From the NCBI GenBank assembly GCA_028278525.1, contig JANQEE010000045.1, forward strand, positions 1 through 64,000: a DNA stretch of 64,000 nt, in the 5' to 3' direction. Within the stretch, counting starts at the first letter, position 1, and every line of letters starts with the position of its first letter. Shown here in pieces: positions 17,804-27,465 of this stretch. The notes below the pieces were generated by a model. It was given only the letters and a program-made list of their open reading frames with translations, did not search any database and had not been told where the DNA came from. Source of the stretch: Minwuiaceae bacterium. Lineage in GTDB: Bacteria; Pseudomonadota; Alphaproteobacteria; Minwuiales; Minwuiaceae. A program made the position numbers and the translations under genes.

Positions 17804-18889
17804 TCAGGCGGGTTGCTGCGCGGGTTCGTCCTTCAGGACGCCGCGGCGGATCTGATCCTGCTCGATCGATTCGAACAGGGCCTTGAAGTTGCCTTCACCG
17901 AAACCCTCGTTGCCCTTGCGCTGGATGATCTCGAAGAAGATCGGGCCGATCACGGTGCTGGTGAAGATCTGCAACAGCAAGCCCTGTCCGTCGGTCGGCG
18001 CGCCGTCGATCAGAATGTTGTTGGCCTGCAGACGCGGCAGGTCCTCGCCGTGACCCGGCACCCGCGCGTCGACGGCCTCGTAGTAGGTGGCCGGCGTGTC
18101 CTGGAACGGCACATCGAGACCGCGCAGCCCCTCGACCGTTTCGTAGATGTCGTCGGTGCCGAGCGCGATGTGCTGGATCCCCTCGCCCCGGTATTCGTCG
18201 AGATATTCCTGGATCTGCGACTTGTCGTCGGAGCTTTCGTTGATGGGAATGCGGATCTTGCCGCAGGGGCTGGTCATCGCCTTGGACTTCAGGCCGGTCA
18301 GCTTGCCTTCGATATCGAAGTAGCGGATCTCGCGGAAATTGAACAGGCGCTCGTAGAACTCCGCCCACTCGTCCATGCGGCCGCGATGCACGTTGTGGGT
18401 CAGATGGTCGATGTAGGTGAGGCCCGCACCGGCGGGGTTCTGGTCGGCGCCCTCGATCGGCACGAAATCGACCTCGTAGATGCTGCCGTTGTCGCCATAG
18501 CGGTCGACCAGATAGATCAGCGAGTCGCCGATACCCTTGATGCAGGGAATGTTGAGCTCCATCGGCCCGACCCGGGTTTCCACGCCCCAGGCGCCGAGGT
18601 CGAGCGCGCGCCGGTAGGCCTCGGCCGCGTCGGCAACACGGAAGGCGATGGCGCAGGCGCTCGGCCCGTGCAGGCTGGCGAACGAGCGCGGGAAGCCGGT
18701 CGATTCGGCATTGAGGATGAAGTTCACGTCGCCCTGGCGATACAGGACGACATTCTTCGAGCGGTGTTTGGCGACGGCGGTAAAGCCCATCTGCTCGAAC
18801 AGGCGGCCCAATTGCTCGGGATCGGGCGCCGTATACTCGACGAACTCGAAACCGTCCGTCTTCATCGGATTTTCCCAAATGTCAGACAT
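17804..18889 (-). CDS. hpd: 4-hydroxyphenylpyruvate dioxygenase
   Basis: Non-haem Fe(II) oxygenase producing homogentisate from 4-hydroxyphenylpyruvate; 361 residues, normal for bacteria. Two vicinal-oxygen-chelate halves are visible: an N-terminal degenerate one (FVEYTAPDPEQLGRLFEQMGF) and a C-terminal catalytic one with metal ligands in YIDHLTHNVH, IQHIALGTDDI and FFEIIQRKGNEGFGEGNFKALFESIE. The ATG has AGGAGA seven bases upstream. It is the first gene of the hpd-hmgA-fahA operon; tyrosine aminotransferase is not obvious nearby, although the aminotransferase at 2.6 kb is a remote candidate. Confidence 0.97.
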   Translation of the reverse strand: MSDIWENPMKTDGFEFVEYTAPDPEQLGRLFEQMGFTAVAKHRSKNVVLYRQGDVNFILNAESTGFPRSFASLHGPSACAIAFRVADAAEAYRRALDLGAWGVETRVGPMELNIPCIKGIGDSLIYLVDRYGDNGSIYEVDFVPIEGADQNPAGAGLTYIDHLTHNVHRGRMDEWAEFYERLFNFREIRYFDIEGKLTGLKSKAMTSPCGKIRIPINESSDDKSQIQEYLDEYRGEGIQHIALGTDDIYETVEGLRGLDVPFQDTPATYYEAVDARVPGHGEDLPRLQANNILIDGAPTDGQGLLLQIFTSTVIGPIFFEIIQRKGNEGFGEGNFKALFESIEQDQIRRGVLKDEPAQQPA

Positions 18890-18994
18890 GGCATTCTCTC
18901 CTGAAAATGCGGTGGGCCGCGGTCCTCGCCTGATGCGCCAATCGATGGAAACCCCGCCCGAACGGACGCTCGGCAGGTTACTTTAGCATGATAA

Positions 18995-19012
18995 TAGTTT
19001 CAAATGTAACTA
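18995..19012. promoter_or_regulatory. Candidate operator of the hpd operon
   Basis: TAGTT-TCAAATGT-AACTA, a 5+8+5 inverted repeat in a local AT-rich segment about 110 bases before the hpd start. Homogentisate operons are commonly controlled by MarR- or IclR-type regulators that bind such sites; no regulator gene is adjacent. Assigned by form and place only. Confidence 0.4.
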
Positions 19013-19044
19013 ATTGCAAGCGCTGAAATCACGGCTTTCGCGGC

Positions 19045-19078
19045 AAAAAAAGGCGGCGGCCCTAGGGGAGCCGCCGCC
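19045..19078 (-). terminator. Intrinsic terminator, minus strand
   Basis: Read on the minus strand: a 9-bp perfect GC stem (GGCGGCGGC/GCCGCCGCC), a 9-base loop and then seven T residues. It points toward hpd, so it ends transcripts coming from the enolase-superfamily gene 330 bases upstream, or an unrecognised short transcript in between, and insulates the hpd operon. Confidence 0.8.
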
Positions 19079-19404
19079 GATGTCCGGCTTTGCGTGACAC
19101 GCTACGCTGTCAGACTCTACCGTCTATCAATATGCATTGCCGGACATGCCGGCCGGCCCGGGCCGCGCCGCCATCTGCGCCGCCCGGCCGTTGCCTCTCC
19201 GCCATCGCCATCCTCATCATCGGCCGGCGCGCGCCCTCATACATTCGGTCTTTCGCACAGCCATGGCGTGACGGATAGGTCAAACAAAGCAAGAGGTATG
19301 CCAATCCGTGAAAGCCCTGCGGCCATAACCGCCTAGCCCGGCGGCTTCAGCGCTGCCAACGCGGAAGTGTAAAATCCACCGACGGGTCGGCTTTCGAATA
19401 CGCC

Positions 19405-20505
19405 CTATTTGGCCTCAGCGCGGTAATCCGCCACCACCGCCGGATCCGGCTCCATACCGAGGCCCGGCCCGTCCGGCAGGCGGAACGCGCCCTCAACCGG
19501 GTCGATCAGGTCGCCATAGAGGCTGGCTTCCGGCGTCACGTAGAGCCGCTCCAGCAGGCTTTCGGCCGGCAGGGCCGAGGCCAGATGCAGGGTCGCCAGG
19601 AAGCCCGGCCCGAAATACGGCGAATGCGGCATCAAGGTCATGTTGTGGGTCTCGGCCAGAACGGCCACCTTGCGGAACTCGCTGACTCCGCCGACCTTGG
19701 TAACACTCGGCTGGGCAAAGGTGACGGCGTCGGCACGGAACATCTTGTCGAACTCGAAGGCGGTGCAGGCATTCTCGCCAGCCGCCAGCGCGATGCCGGA
19801 CTGCGCCTGCAGGGCGGCCAGCGCGGCGAAGTTCTCCGGCGGGAAGATCGGTTCTTCCAGCCAGGCGAGATCGTAAGGCTTCAGTCGCGCCGCCATCTCC
19901 CGGGCCTGGGCGGGGGTCCAGGGGCAGTTGGTGTCGACCATGATCGGCACGCCCTCGCCGGCCGCCTCGCGCGCGGCGGCGACCTCGGGCTCGTCGATCT
20001 CGTGCAGCTTGACGTAGTCGTAGCCGTCCGCCAGCGCGGCTGCCGTGCGCTCGGCGACCACGTCGGCGTCGCGGTATTTGAACAGGCTGGCATAGGCCGG
20101 GATGGTGTTGCGCGCCGCGCCGCCGAGCAGCCGGTGCAGCGGCATGCCCGCCGCCTTGCCGGCGATGTCCCAAAGCGCAATGTCCAGGCCGGACAGGGCG
20201 AACATGGTGATGCCGTAGCGACCGAACAGGTGTAGCTGCTGTTGCAAGTCGTACATCAGCCCGGCGATGTCCGAGGCGTCGCGGCCGACGACGACCGGCG
20301 CCACCATGTCCTCGACGGCGGCGGTCACCGCGCGGCGGCAGTTGTAGCTGAACGCCTCGCCGTAGCCGACGAGGCCTTCCTCGGTCTCGACCCGGACCAG
20401 CACGACGTCGAGCATCGTCCAGTCCTGGCCGCCCCAGCCGGCGGGCGCGCCGCCGTGCGAGAACGGAATTGCCAACGGTATCGCTTCGACCTTGCCGATC
20501 TTCAT
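19405..20505 (-). CDS. Mandelate racemase/muconate lactonizing enzyme family protein
   Basis: Enolase-superfamily enzyme of 366 residues that abstracts a proton alpha to a carboxylate. Seen: capping domain N-terminus, the barrel strand YDYVKLHEID with a catalytic-type Lys, metal ligands in IMVDTNCPW (Asp), WLEEPIFPPEN (Glu) and AAGENA (Glu), the strand FAQPSVTKVGGVSEF, and a late His in LMPHSPYFGPGF. The KxH rather than KxK motif and the late His point to an acid sugar dehydratase or racemase-like subgroup, but the substrate is unknown. It is divergent from nothing and lies behind the LysR gene on the same strand, 69 bp downstream of it. Confidence 0.87.
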   Translation of the reverse strand: MKIGKVEAIPLAIPFSHGGAPAGWGGQDWTMLDVVLVRVETEEGLVGYGEAFSYNCRRAVTAAVEDMVAPVVVGRDASDIAGLMYDLQQQLHLFGRYGITMFALSGLDIALWDIAGKAAGMPLHRLLGGAARNTIPAYASLFKYRDADVVAERTAAALADGYDYVKLHEIDEPEVAAAREAAGEGVPIMVDTNCPWTPAQAREMAARLKPYDLAWLEEPIFPPENFAALAALQAQSGIALAAGENACTAFEFDKMFRADAVTFAQPSVTKVGGVSEFRKVAVLAETHNMTLMPHSPYFGPGFLATLHLASALPAESLLERLYVTPEASLYGDLIDPVEGAFRLPDGPGLGMEPDPAVVADYRAEAK

Positions 20506-20574
20506 GAGATGCCCCTCCCTGCCATCGCGGCGCGGAGGATAGCCCCTGGACGGCCCGCGTCCAAGAGCCGGTGG

Positions 20575-21480
20575 TTACGGGTGAAGGCCCGCCCGCGCCT
20601 TTTCGCATCGGTCGACGAGAAAATCGACGAAGACGCGCACCTTGGCGGACAGGTTCTGCCGGTGCGGATAGATCGCATAGATGCCGTACTCGTCGGTCCG
20701 GTAGTCGGGCAGCACCTGGATCAGGGAGCCATCGTCCAGATCGTCGGCCACGATGAAATCGGGCAGGAAGGCGATTCCGACGCCGGCCCTTGCGGCGTCG
20801 CGGGCCGCATCGGCGCTGTTCACCGTAAGGTTGCCGGCGACCGGCACGCTCAACGCCTCGTCGCCGTCATAGATGCGCCAGTTGTTCAGGGAGCGCCGAT
20901 TGCGGTCGACGATACAGTTGTGCTGTTTCAGATCGTCCGGTGCCGCCGGCACGCCCGCCGCCTCCAGATAAGACGGCGCGGCGCAGAAGACCGGGGCAGC
21001 CGGTTGCAGCCTGCGCGCGATGTAGGTCGAGTCCGCAAGCTTTGAGACCCGAATGGCGACGTCGACGTTTTGGTCGACCAGGTCGATGAAGACGTCCGTA
21101 AGTGTCAGGTCGACGGCTACATCCGGATAGGTGGCCAGGAATTCCGGGATCGCCGGCACGATGTGACGGTGCCCGAACGTCAGCGGTGCGTTGACCCTGA
21201 GCGTGCCGCGCGGCGCCGAGCGGTGATCGCCGGTGTCGCGCTCCAACTCCTCGATGTCGGCGAGGAGTCCGGTGGCGCGCTCGACGTAAGAAGCGCCGGC
21301 TTCGGTCAGGCTGATGCGCCGCGTCGTCCGGTTCAACAGGCGGACGCCGAGATGGTCTTCCAGCGCGGCCAGATGGCGGCTGACGGCGGAGGTCGACATG
21401 CCGAGTTCGCGGCTGGCGGCGGTCACGCTGCCATGGGCGGCGACGCGGGTGAGGATGCGCATGGCGGTCAATCTATCCAT
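20575..21480 (-). CDS. LysR-family transcriptional regulator
   Basis: DNA-binding regulator of 301 residues. The N-terminal winged helix-turn-helix is typical ([56 protein letters not shown] in outline), followed by a periplasmic-binding-fold effector domain ([34 protein letters not shown]). It belongs to the CrgA/YafC-like group in which sequence RRISLTEAG is usual. It is divergent from wrbA across a 119-bp intergenic region, so control of wrbA, and of itself, is the natural inference. The enolase-superfamily gene downstream could be a co-transcribed target. Confidence 0.93.
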   Translation of the reverse strand: MDRLTAMRILTRVAAHGSVTAASRELGMSTSAVSRHLAALEDHLGVRLLNRTTRRISLTEAGASYVERATGLLADIEELERDTGDHRSAPRGTLRVNAPLTFGHRHIVPAIPEFLATYPDVAVDLTLTDVFIDLVDQNVDVAIRVSKLADSTYIARRLQPAAPVFCAAPSYLEAAGVPAAPDDLKQHNCIVDRNRRSLNNWRIYDGDEALSVPVAGNLTVNSADAARDAARAGVGIAFLPDFIVADDLDDGSLIQVLPDYRTDEYGIYAIYPHRQNLSAKVRVFVDFLVDRCEKARAGLHP

Positions 21481-21599
21481 CCGCCGATATTATCCCGGAC
21501 AGCGGGATTGTTATTCCCGAGATTGCTACATTTTCCCAAATTCCTCCGGCCCCACCTTGGTTGTCAGCCTGTGACAACGGAACCCGAGAGGAACAATCG

Positions 21600-22202
21600 A
21601 TGACCAAGGTACTTGTCCTGTATTTCAGCTCCTACGGCCATGTGGAGACGATGGCCAACGCGGTCGCGGAAGGCGCCGGCGCGGTCGACGGCGTCGAAGT
21701 CGTCGTCAAGCGCGTGCCGGACCTGGTGCCGGAGGATGTCGCGCGCAAGTCAGGCGCGAAGCTCGACCAGGCGGCCCCGATCGCGACCGTAGACGAACTG
21801 GCCGACTACGACGCCATCGTCTTCGGCACGCCGACCCGGTTCGGCAACATGGCGTCTCAGATGCGCAACTTCCTCGATCAGACCGGCGGCCTGTGGCAGA
21901 AGGGCGCGCTGATCGGCAAGGTCGGCAGCGTGTTCGCCAGCACCGCCACCCAGCATGGCGGCCAGGAGACGACCATCACCTCGTTCCATACCACGTTGCT
22001 GCACCAGGGCATGGTAATCGTCGGCCTGCCCTACTCCGCCGCCGGCCAGATGACGCTGGACGAGATCAGCGGCGGGTCGCCCTACGGCGCGACGACCATC
22101 GCCGCGGGCGACGGCAGCCGCCAGCCATCGGAAAACGAACTGGGCCTAGCCCGATTCCAAGGCGGGCATGTGGCGACAATCGCCAAGAAACTGGCCAGCT
22201 AA
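21600..22202 (+). CDS. wrbA: NAD(P)H:quinone oxidoreductase, WrbA type
   Basis: Flavodoxin-like FMN protein that reduces quinones by two electrons and so limits redox cycling. It has 200 residues, as usual. The FMN phosphate loop is [12 protein letters not shown], and [25 protein letters not shown] plus the conserved [14 protein letters not shown] region identify the WrbA family; [24 protein letters not shown] is the standard C-terminal active-site loop. The ATG at 21600 follows GAGAGG; an upstream in-frame alternative would add 13 unconserved residues. It is divergent from the LysR gene and is followed by a palindrome at 22219-22249. Confidence 0.96.
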   Translation: MTKVLVLYFSSYGHVETMANAVAEGAGAVDGVEVVVKRVPDLVPEDVARKSGAKLDQAAPIATVDELADYDAIVFGTPTRFGNMASQMRNFLDQTGGLWQKGALIGKVGSVFASTATQHGGQETTITSFHTTLLHQGMVIVGLPYSAAGQMTLDEISGGSPYGATTIAAGDGSRQPSENELGLARFQGGHVATIAKKLAS

Positions 22203-22218
22203 GTAGTCCTTCAAGAAT

Positions 22219-22249
22219 GGGGTCAGGTGTAAAGTAAGGACCTGACCCC
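22219..22249. repeat. Perfect 10-bp inverted repeat between wrbA and ACP genes
   Basis: GGGGTCAGGT and ACCTGACCCC (22219-22228 and 22240-22249) around an 11-base loop. It sits between convergent genes where a bidirectional terminator would be expected but lacks a T-tract. Sequences of the GGGGTCAGGT...ACCTGACCCC kind recur as extragenic palindromes in many proteobacteria, so a REP-like element is the alternative. Confidence 0.55.
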
Positions 22250-22267
22250 CGCCGCCATCTGCAGCGG

Positions 22268-22513
22268 TCAGCTCAGCCGCGACGACAGGTACTCGACCGC
22301 GCCGTTCAGACTGGCGAGTTGCGGGGCCTCCGCTTCCGGAATTTCCAGCCCAGTCGCTTCGTGCAGGCCGGTAACGAAGTTTAGAAAATCCATCGAGTCG
22401 AATTCGAACTGATCGCGGAACAAGGCGTCCGGGTCGATCGGCTCGCCCTCGATGTCCGGCGCGACGTCGGCCAGCGTCCTGCGCACCAGCTCCGTAATCT
22501 CGTCCCTGGTCAT
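22268..22513 (-). CDS. Acyl carrier protein
   Basis: Small acidic carrier of 81 residues. The 4'-phosphopantetheine attachment Ser is S40 in FEFDSMDFLNFV, matching the DSL/DSM box of ACPs; helix II follows. Its start overlaps the E2 stop codon by 4 bases (ATGA), making it the fifth, translationally coupled gene of the acs-pdh operon. It is clearly not the housekeeping AcpP, which normally lies with fabD-fabG-fabF. A carrier for octanoate used in E2 lipoylation, or for a stress-induced acyl product fed by PDH acetyl-CoA, are both possible; neither is shown. Confidence 0.87.
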   Translation of the reverse strand: MTRDEITELVRRTLADVAPDIEGEPIDPDALFRDQFEFDSMDFLNFVTGLHEATGLEIPEAEAPQLASLNGAVEYLSSRLS

Positions 22514-23658
22514 AGCTTTTCCGGCTCCTGCAAGAGGTCGTTCAAGGTTTTCAGGAAACGGCTGCCGCGGCGGCCGTCGACGACCCGGTGATCGGCGGCG
22601 AGCGTCACTGTCTGCACACGCCTAAGGTCAATCGCACCATCAACCGGCCAGGGCCGCTCGACCACTGCGCCAAAGCCGATCATGGCGACCTGGGGCGGAT
22701 AAATCACCGGGTAGACCACCTCCGCGCCGTCGTCGCCCAGGCTGGTCACCGTGACCGTCGAGTCGCTCAGTTCGGAGCTTCTCAACGCACCTTTGCGGGC
22801 CCGCGCCACAACGTCGCGGAGCGTGCGCATCAGGTCGTCGAGGTCCCGCTTATCGATGTCGCGGATCGCCGGCGCGACCAGACCGCCGCCGCGCAGGGAA
22901 ACGGCATTACCGAGATGGATCGATTCCGCGGGACGAAATGCGCCGTCGATCCAGTGTCCATTCAGGTCGGGCGTCGCGCGCAGAGCCAGCGCGACCGCCT
23001 TCAACAGCGGCGCGATGGCAAGCAGGCGGCCCAGCACCGGTCTCATCGCGTTCTCCCGCTCGATCCAATCGAGCATGTTGCTCATATCGGCGGTGGCGGC
23101 GAGATAGAAATGCGGGATCTCCCGCTTTGAGCGTTCCATCGCGGCGGCAATGGCCCGCCGCATTTCCGTAGGATCGAACGCCGTGCGTCGAGGCGCGGCT
23201 TTCGGCGCAGCCGACGCCACCGATTCCACATCCGCAAGGGTGACCGCACCGCCGGGGCCCGTACCCGCCAAACCGGACGGATCGATACCGAGTGCCGCAG
23301 CCCGCCGACGCGCCACAGGGGAGACTTTGGTGCGACCGTTACGCGGCGGCATGGGCGCCGCCGGTTGCGGTTCCGGCCGTACCGAAACCGGAGCGGGCTC
23401 GGGCGCCGCAACCGGTTCCAAAGCCGGTCCATCGATCAATGCGAGAACGGCGCCGACCGGGACGCATTCGCCTTCCGTGACCTTCAACTCGGTGAGCTGA
23501 CCATCCTCGAAAACTTCGATCTCGATGGCGCCTTTCTGGGTCTCCACCACCGCGATGATGTCGCCGCGATGGACGGCGTCGCCCGGATGCTTCAGCCATT
23601 CGATCAGGATGCCGTCATCCATATCGGCACCGAGCGACGGCATCCGAAACTCAGCCAT
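22510..23658 (-). CDS. Dihydrolipoamide acyltransferase (E2) of a pyruvate dehydrogenase-type complex
   Basis: E2 subunit of 382 residues that carries the acyl group on lipoyl-lysine and transfers it to CoA. Domains in order: lipoyl domain (about 1-75, lipoylated Lys in [13 protein letters not shown]), a Pro/Ala linker, a peripheral-subunit-binding domain ([33 protein letters not shown]), and a catalytic domain ending in [14 protein letters not shown] with H357 and D361. The catalytic domain is short but has the key residues. The start is the ATG at 23658, 8 bases inside the end of the E1beta gene; the frame open upstream of it is the antisense shadow of E1beta. No E3 gene is present, so E3 must be shared. 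Confidence 0.92.
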   Translation of the reverse strand: MAEFRMPSLGADMDDGILIEWLKHPGDAVHRGDIIAVVETQKGAIEIEVFEDGQLTELKVTEGECVPVGAVLALIDGPALEPVAAPEPAPVSVRPEPQPAAPMPPRNGRTKVSPVARRRAAALGIDPSGLAGTGPGGAVTLADVESVASAAPKAAPRRTAFDPTEMRRAIAAAMERSKREIPHFYLAATADMSNMLDWIERENAMRPVLGRLLAIAPLLKAVALALRATPDLNGHWIDGAFRPAESIHLGNAVSLRGGGLVAPAIRDIDKRDLDDLMRTLRDVVARARKGALRSSELSDSTVTVTSLGDDGAEVVYPVIYPPQVAMIGFGAVVERPWPVDGAIDLRRVQTVTLAADHRVVDGRRGSRFLKTLNDLLQEPEKL

Positions 23659-24634
23659 CGCGGCCGATCGTCCGGTTGACCGCGGCAACAATGTCGTCGA
23701 TTTGCGGCGTCGCGGCGGTTTCCAGGTGCTTGGGATAGGGGATCGGCACCTCGACGGCGGTGACGCGCGCGACCGGCGCGTCCAATTCGTAAAATGCCTG
23801 TTCGGTAATCCGCGCGCTGATCTCGGCGGCGAAACCGACACTGCGCCAACATTCGTCAACCACCACGGCGCTGTGGGTCTTTGTGACCGAGCGCATAATC
23901 GTCGCGTCGTCGAGCGGCCTGAGCGAGCGGAGGTCGATGACCTCACATTCGACGCCGGCAGCGGACAGGCTCTCGGCCGCGGCAAGCGCCTTGCGCAGGC
24001 TGCCGCCGTAGGTGATGAGCGTGACGTCCCCGCCCGCACGCGCGACATCGGCGCCTTCGATCGGCACGGGGCCGGCGCCGTCCGGCAACGGACCGGTGTC
24101 GTTGTAGAGGGTGACATGCTCGAAGATGATCACCGGGTCGGGATCCTGCAGCGCCGTCCACAACATGCCGCGCGCGTCCGTCACCGTCGCCGGCGCCAGC
24201 ACCTTGATGCCCGGCACGTGGGCGTACCAGTTCTCCAGGCTGTGGGAATGCTGGGCGGCAAGCTGGCGGCCGGCGCCGGTCGACATGCGGATCACGATGG
24301 GGATCGAGAACTGGCCGCCGGACATATGTCGGATGGTGGCCGCGTTGTTGACGATCTGGTCAAGCGCCAGCAGGCTGAAGTTGACCGTCATGACTTCGAC
24401 GATGGGGCGCAGGCCGCCGAGCGCCGCGCCGATGCCGGCACCGACGAAACCGGCTTCCGAGAGCGGCGTGTCGCGGACCCGGTCCGGCCCGAACTCGTCC
24501 AGCAGGCCCTTGCTGCAGGCGTAGGCGCCGCCGTAAGCGCCGACATCCTCGCCCATCAGCAGAACGCGGTCGTCCCGCTGCAGCGCCTCCTGCAGCGCCG
24601 ACCGGACGGCGTCGCGGTAGGTGATATCGCTCAT
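23651..24634 (-). CDS. Pyruvate dehydrogenase E1 component, beta subunit
   Basis: Thiamin-diphosphate-dependent E1beta subunit (327 residues) of a 2-oxoacid dehydrogenase. Seen: [68 protein letters not shown], then [31 protein letters not shown], a typical PDH-type beta pattern. The ATG at 24634 overlaps the E1alpha stop by 4 bases. Unlike housekeeping alphaproteobacterial PdhB, it carries no N-terminal lipoyl domain. It forms the E1 heterotetramer with the upstream gene. Confidence 0.93.
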   Translation of the reverse strand: MSDITYRDAVRSALQEALQRDDRVLLMGEDVGAYGGAYACSKGLLDEFGPDRVRDTPLSEAGFVGAGIGAALGGLRPIVEVMTVNFSLLALDQIVNNAATIRHMSGGQFSIPIVIRMSTGAGRQLAAQHSHSLENWYAHVPGIKVLAPATVTDARGMLWTALQDPDPVIIFEHVTLYNDTGPLPDGAGPVPIEGADVARAGGDVTLITYGGSLRKALAAAESLSAAGVECEVIDLRSLRPLDDATIMRSVTKTHSAVVVDECWRSVGFAAEISARITEQAFYELDAPVARVTAVEVPIPYPKHLETAATPQIDDIVAAVNRTIGRDG

Positions 24635-25631
24635 GGCGCGACCTCTCCGGCGGGCGTGTAGACGTCGCGTGTGAGCTCCTCGATCGCCTCCCATTTGCCC
24701 GCTTCGGCATAGGCGACCGCCGCTTCGATCTCCGCCGCCACCTCGTCCTCTATCTTCGCCATATCGTCCTCGCGGATCGCGGACGCGGCGATCAAACGAT
24801 CATGAAAGCCGGTGATCGGATCGCGTTCCTTCCATTCTTCGACCTCCGCTTTGTCGCGATAGAGTTCCGGATCGAACATCGAATGGGCGCGAAAACGGTA
24901 GGTTCGGTTCTCCAGGAAATACGGGCCGTTGCCCGCGCGGATCGACTTGAGCGCATGACGCGTCGCAACCTCGACGGCGATGACATCCATGCCGTCGACC
25001 AACTCGCCGGGAATACCGTAGGCGTCCGCATGGCGGCAGAAATCGGTTTGCGATTCCGACCGGTCCAGCGCCGTGCCCATGGCGTAGCCGTTGTTCTCGC
25101 AGACGAACAGGACCGGCAGGTTCCAGAGCGCGGCGAGGTTCAGCGATTCATGGAACTCGCCTTCCGCCGCCGCCCCTTCGCCGAAGAAGCAGCAAGTGAC
25201 GTTGTCACGTTTCTGCATCTTGTCGGCGAGCGCAAGGCCGACCGCGATCGGCAATCCGCCAGCGACGATGGCATTGCCGCCGTAGAACCGCGTTTCCTTG
25301 TCGAAGATGTGCATAGAGCCGCCGCGGCCGCGGCTGCAGCCTTCGACCTTGCCGAACATCTCTGCCATGACCTTGTCGGCCGGGATGCCGCGGGCCAGGG
25401 CGTGGCCGTGCTCCCGGTAGGTTGCGACGATGGCGTCTTGCGGCGACAGCGCGCGCATGACGCCGACGGCGTTCGCCTCCTCGCCGATGTAAAGATGCAG
25501 AAAGCCTCTGATCTTGCCGGCACTGTAGAGCTCGGCGCATTTCTCCTCGAAGCGGCGGATCAACACCATCTGCCGCAACAGGCCCAATACATGCTCACGG
25601 CTCAAATGCGGCTTGTCGGATGTGTCCAGAT

Positions 25632-25635
<4 letters not shown>
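24631..25635 (-). CDS. Pyruvate dehydrogenase E1 component, alpha subunit
   Basis: E1alpha subunit of 334 residues that decarboxylates the 2-oxoacid using thiamin diphosphate. [32 protein letters not shown] is the usual N-terminal pattern; the cofactor-binding motif runs from [33 protein letters not shown], and [23 protein letters not shown] contains the phosphorylation-loop His/Arg region. [30 protein letters not shown] is conserved in PDH-type rather than branched-chain enzymes. The start codon overlaps the acetyl-CoA synthetase stop by 4 bases. Confidence 0.94.
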
Positions 25636-27395
<1,760 letters not shown>

Positions 27396-27451
27396 ACACA
27401 GCCTTCCCTGAACTGGTGCGTGAAGTCTGGGTGGGCGAGCCGGCGCTCACA

Positions 27452-27465
27452 TTGACCTGGGTCAA
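27452..27465. promoter_or_regulatory. FNR/CRP-family box upstream of acs-pdhABC-ACP
   Basis: TTGACCTGGGTCAA, a perfect TTGAC-N4-GTCAA palindrome and a match to the TTGA-N6-TCAA form bound by FNR, FixK and DNR proteins. Centred at 27458.5; a class II promoter would start near 27417, about 22 bases before the acs ATG. It overlaps the last codons of the ATPase gene. Identity of the binding protein is inferred. Confidence 0.7.

Larger units (their letters stand above)
18890..19404. other. Intergenic region between hpd and the enolase-superfamily gene
   Basis: A 515-bp gap. From 18890 to 19040 it holds the AT-rich hpd promoter region with a candidate operator; at 19045-19078 there is an intrinsic terminator facing left; from 19080 to 19404 only short open frames without ribosome sites occur. 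A 64-codon TTG frame at 19110-19304 on the minus strand ends 32 bases before the terminator, but has no homology I recognise and is not called as a gene. Confidence 0.6.

Noticed and set aside
19110-19304. 64-codon TTG frame before the orphan terminator
   Set aside because: No ribosome site before the TTG and an Arg/Met-rich product without a recognised family; kept only as a point for checking.
22510-24117. Extended E2 frame of 535 codons
   Set aside because: The lipoyl domain begins exactly at the ATG at 23658; the upstream 153 codons are out of frame with E1beta and Arg/Ser/Pro-rich.
23525-24661. 378-codon plus-strand frame over the E1beta gene
   Set aside because: Shadow of the well-supported E1beta gene.
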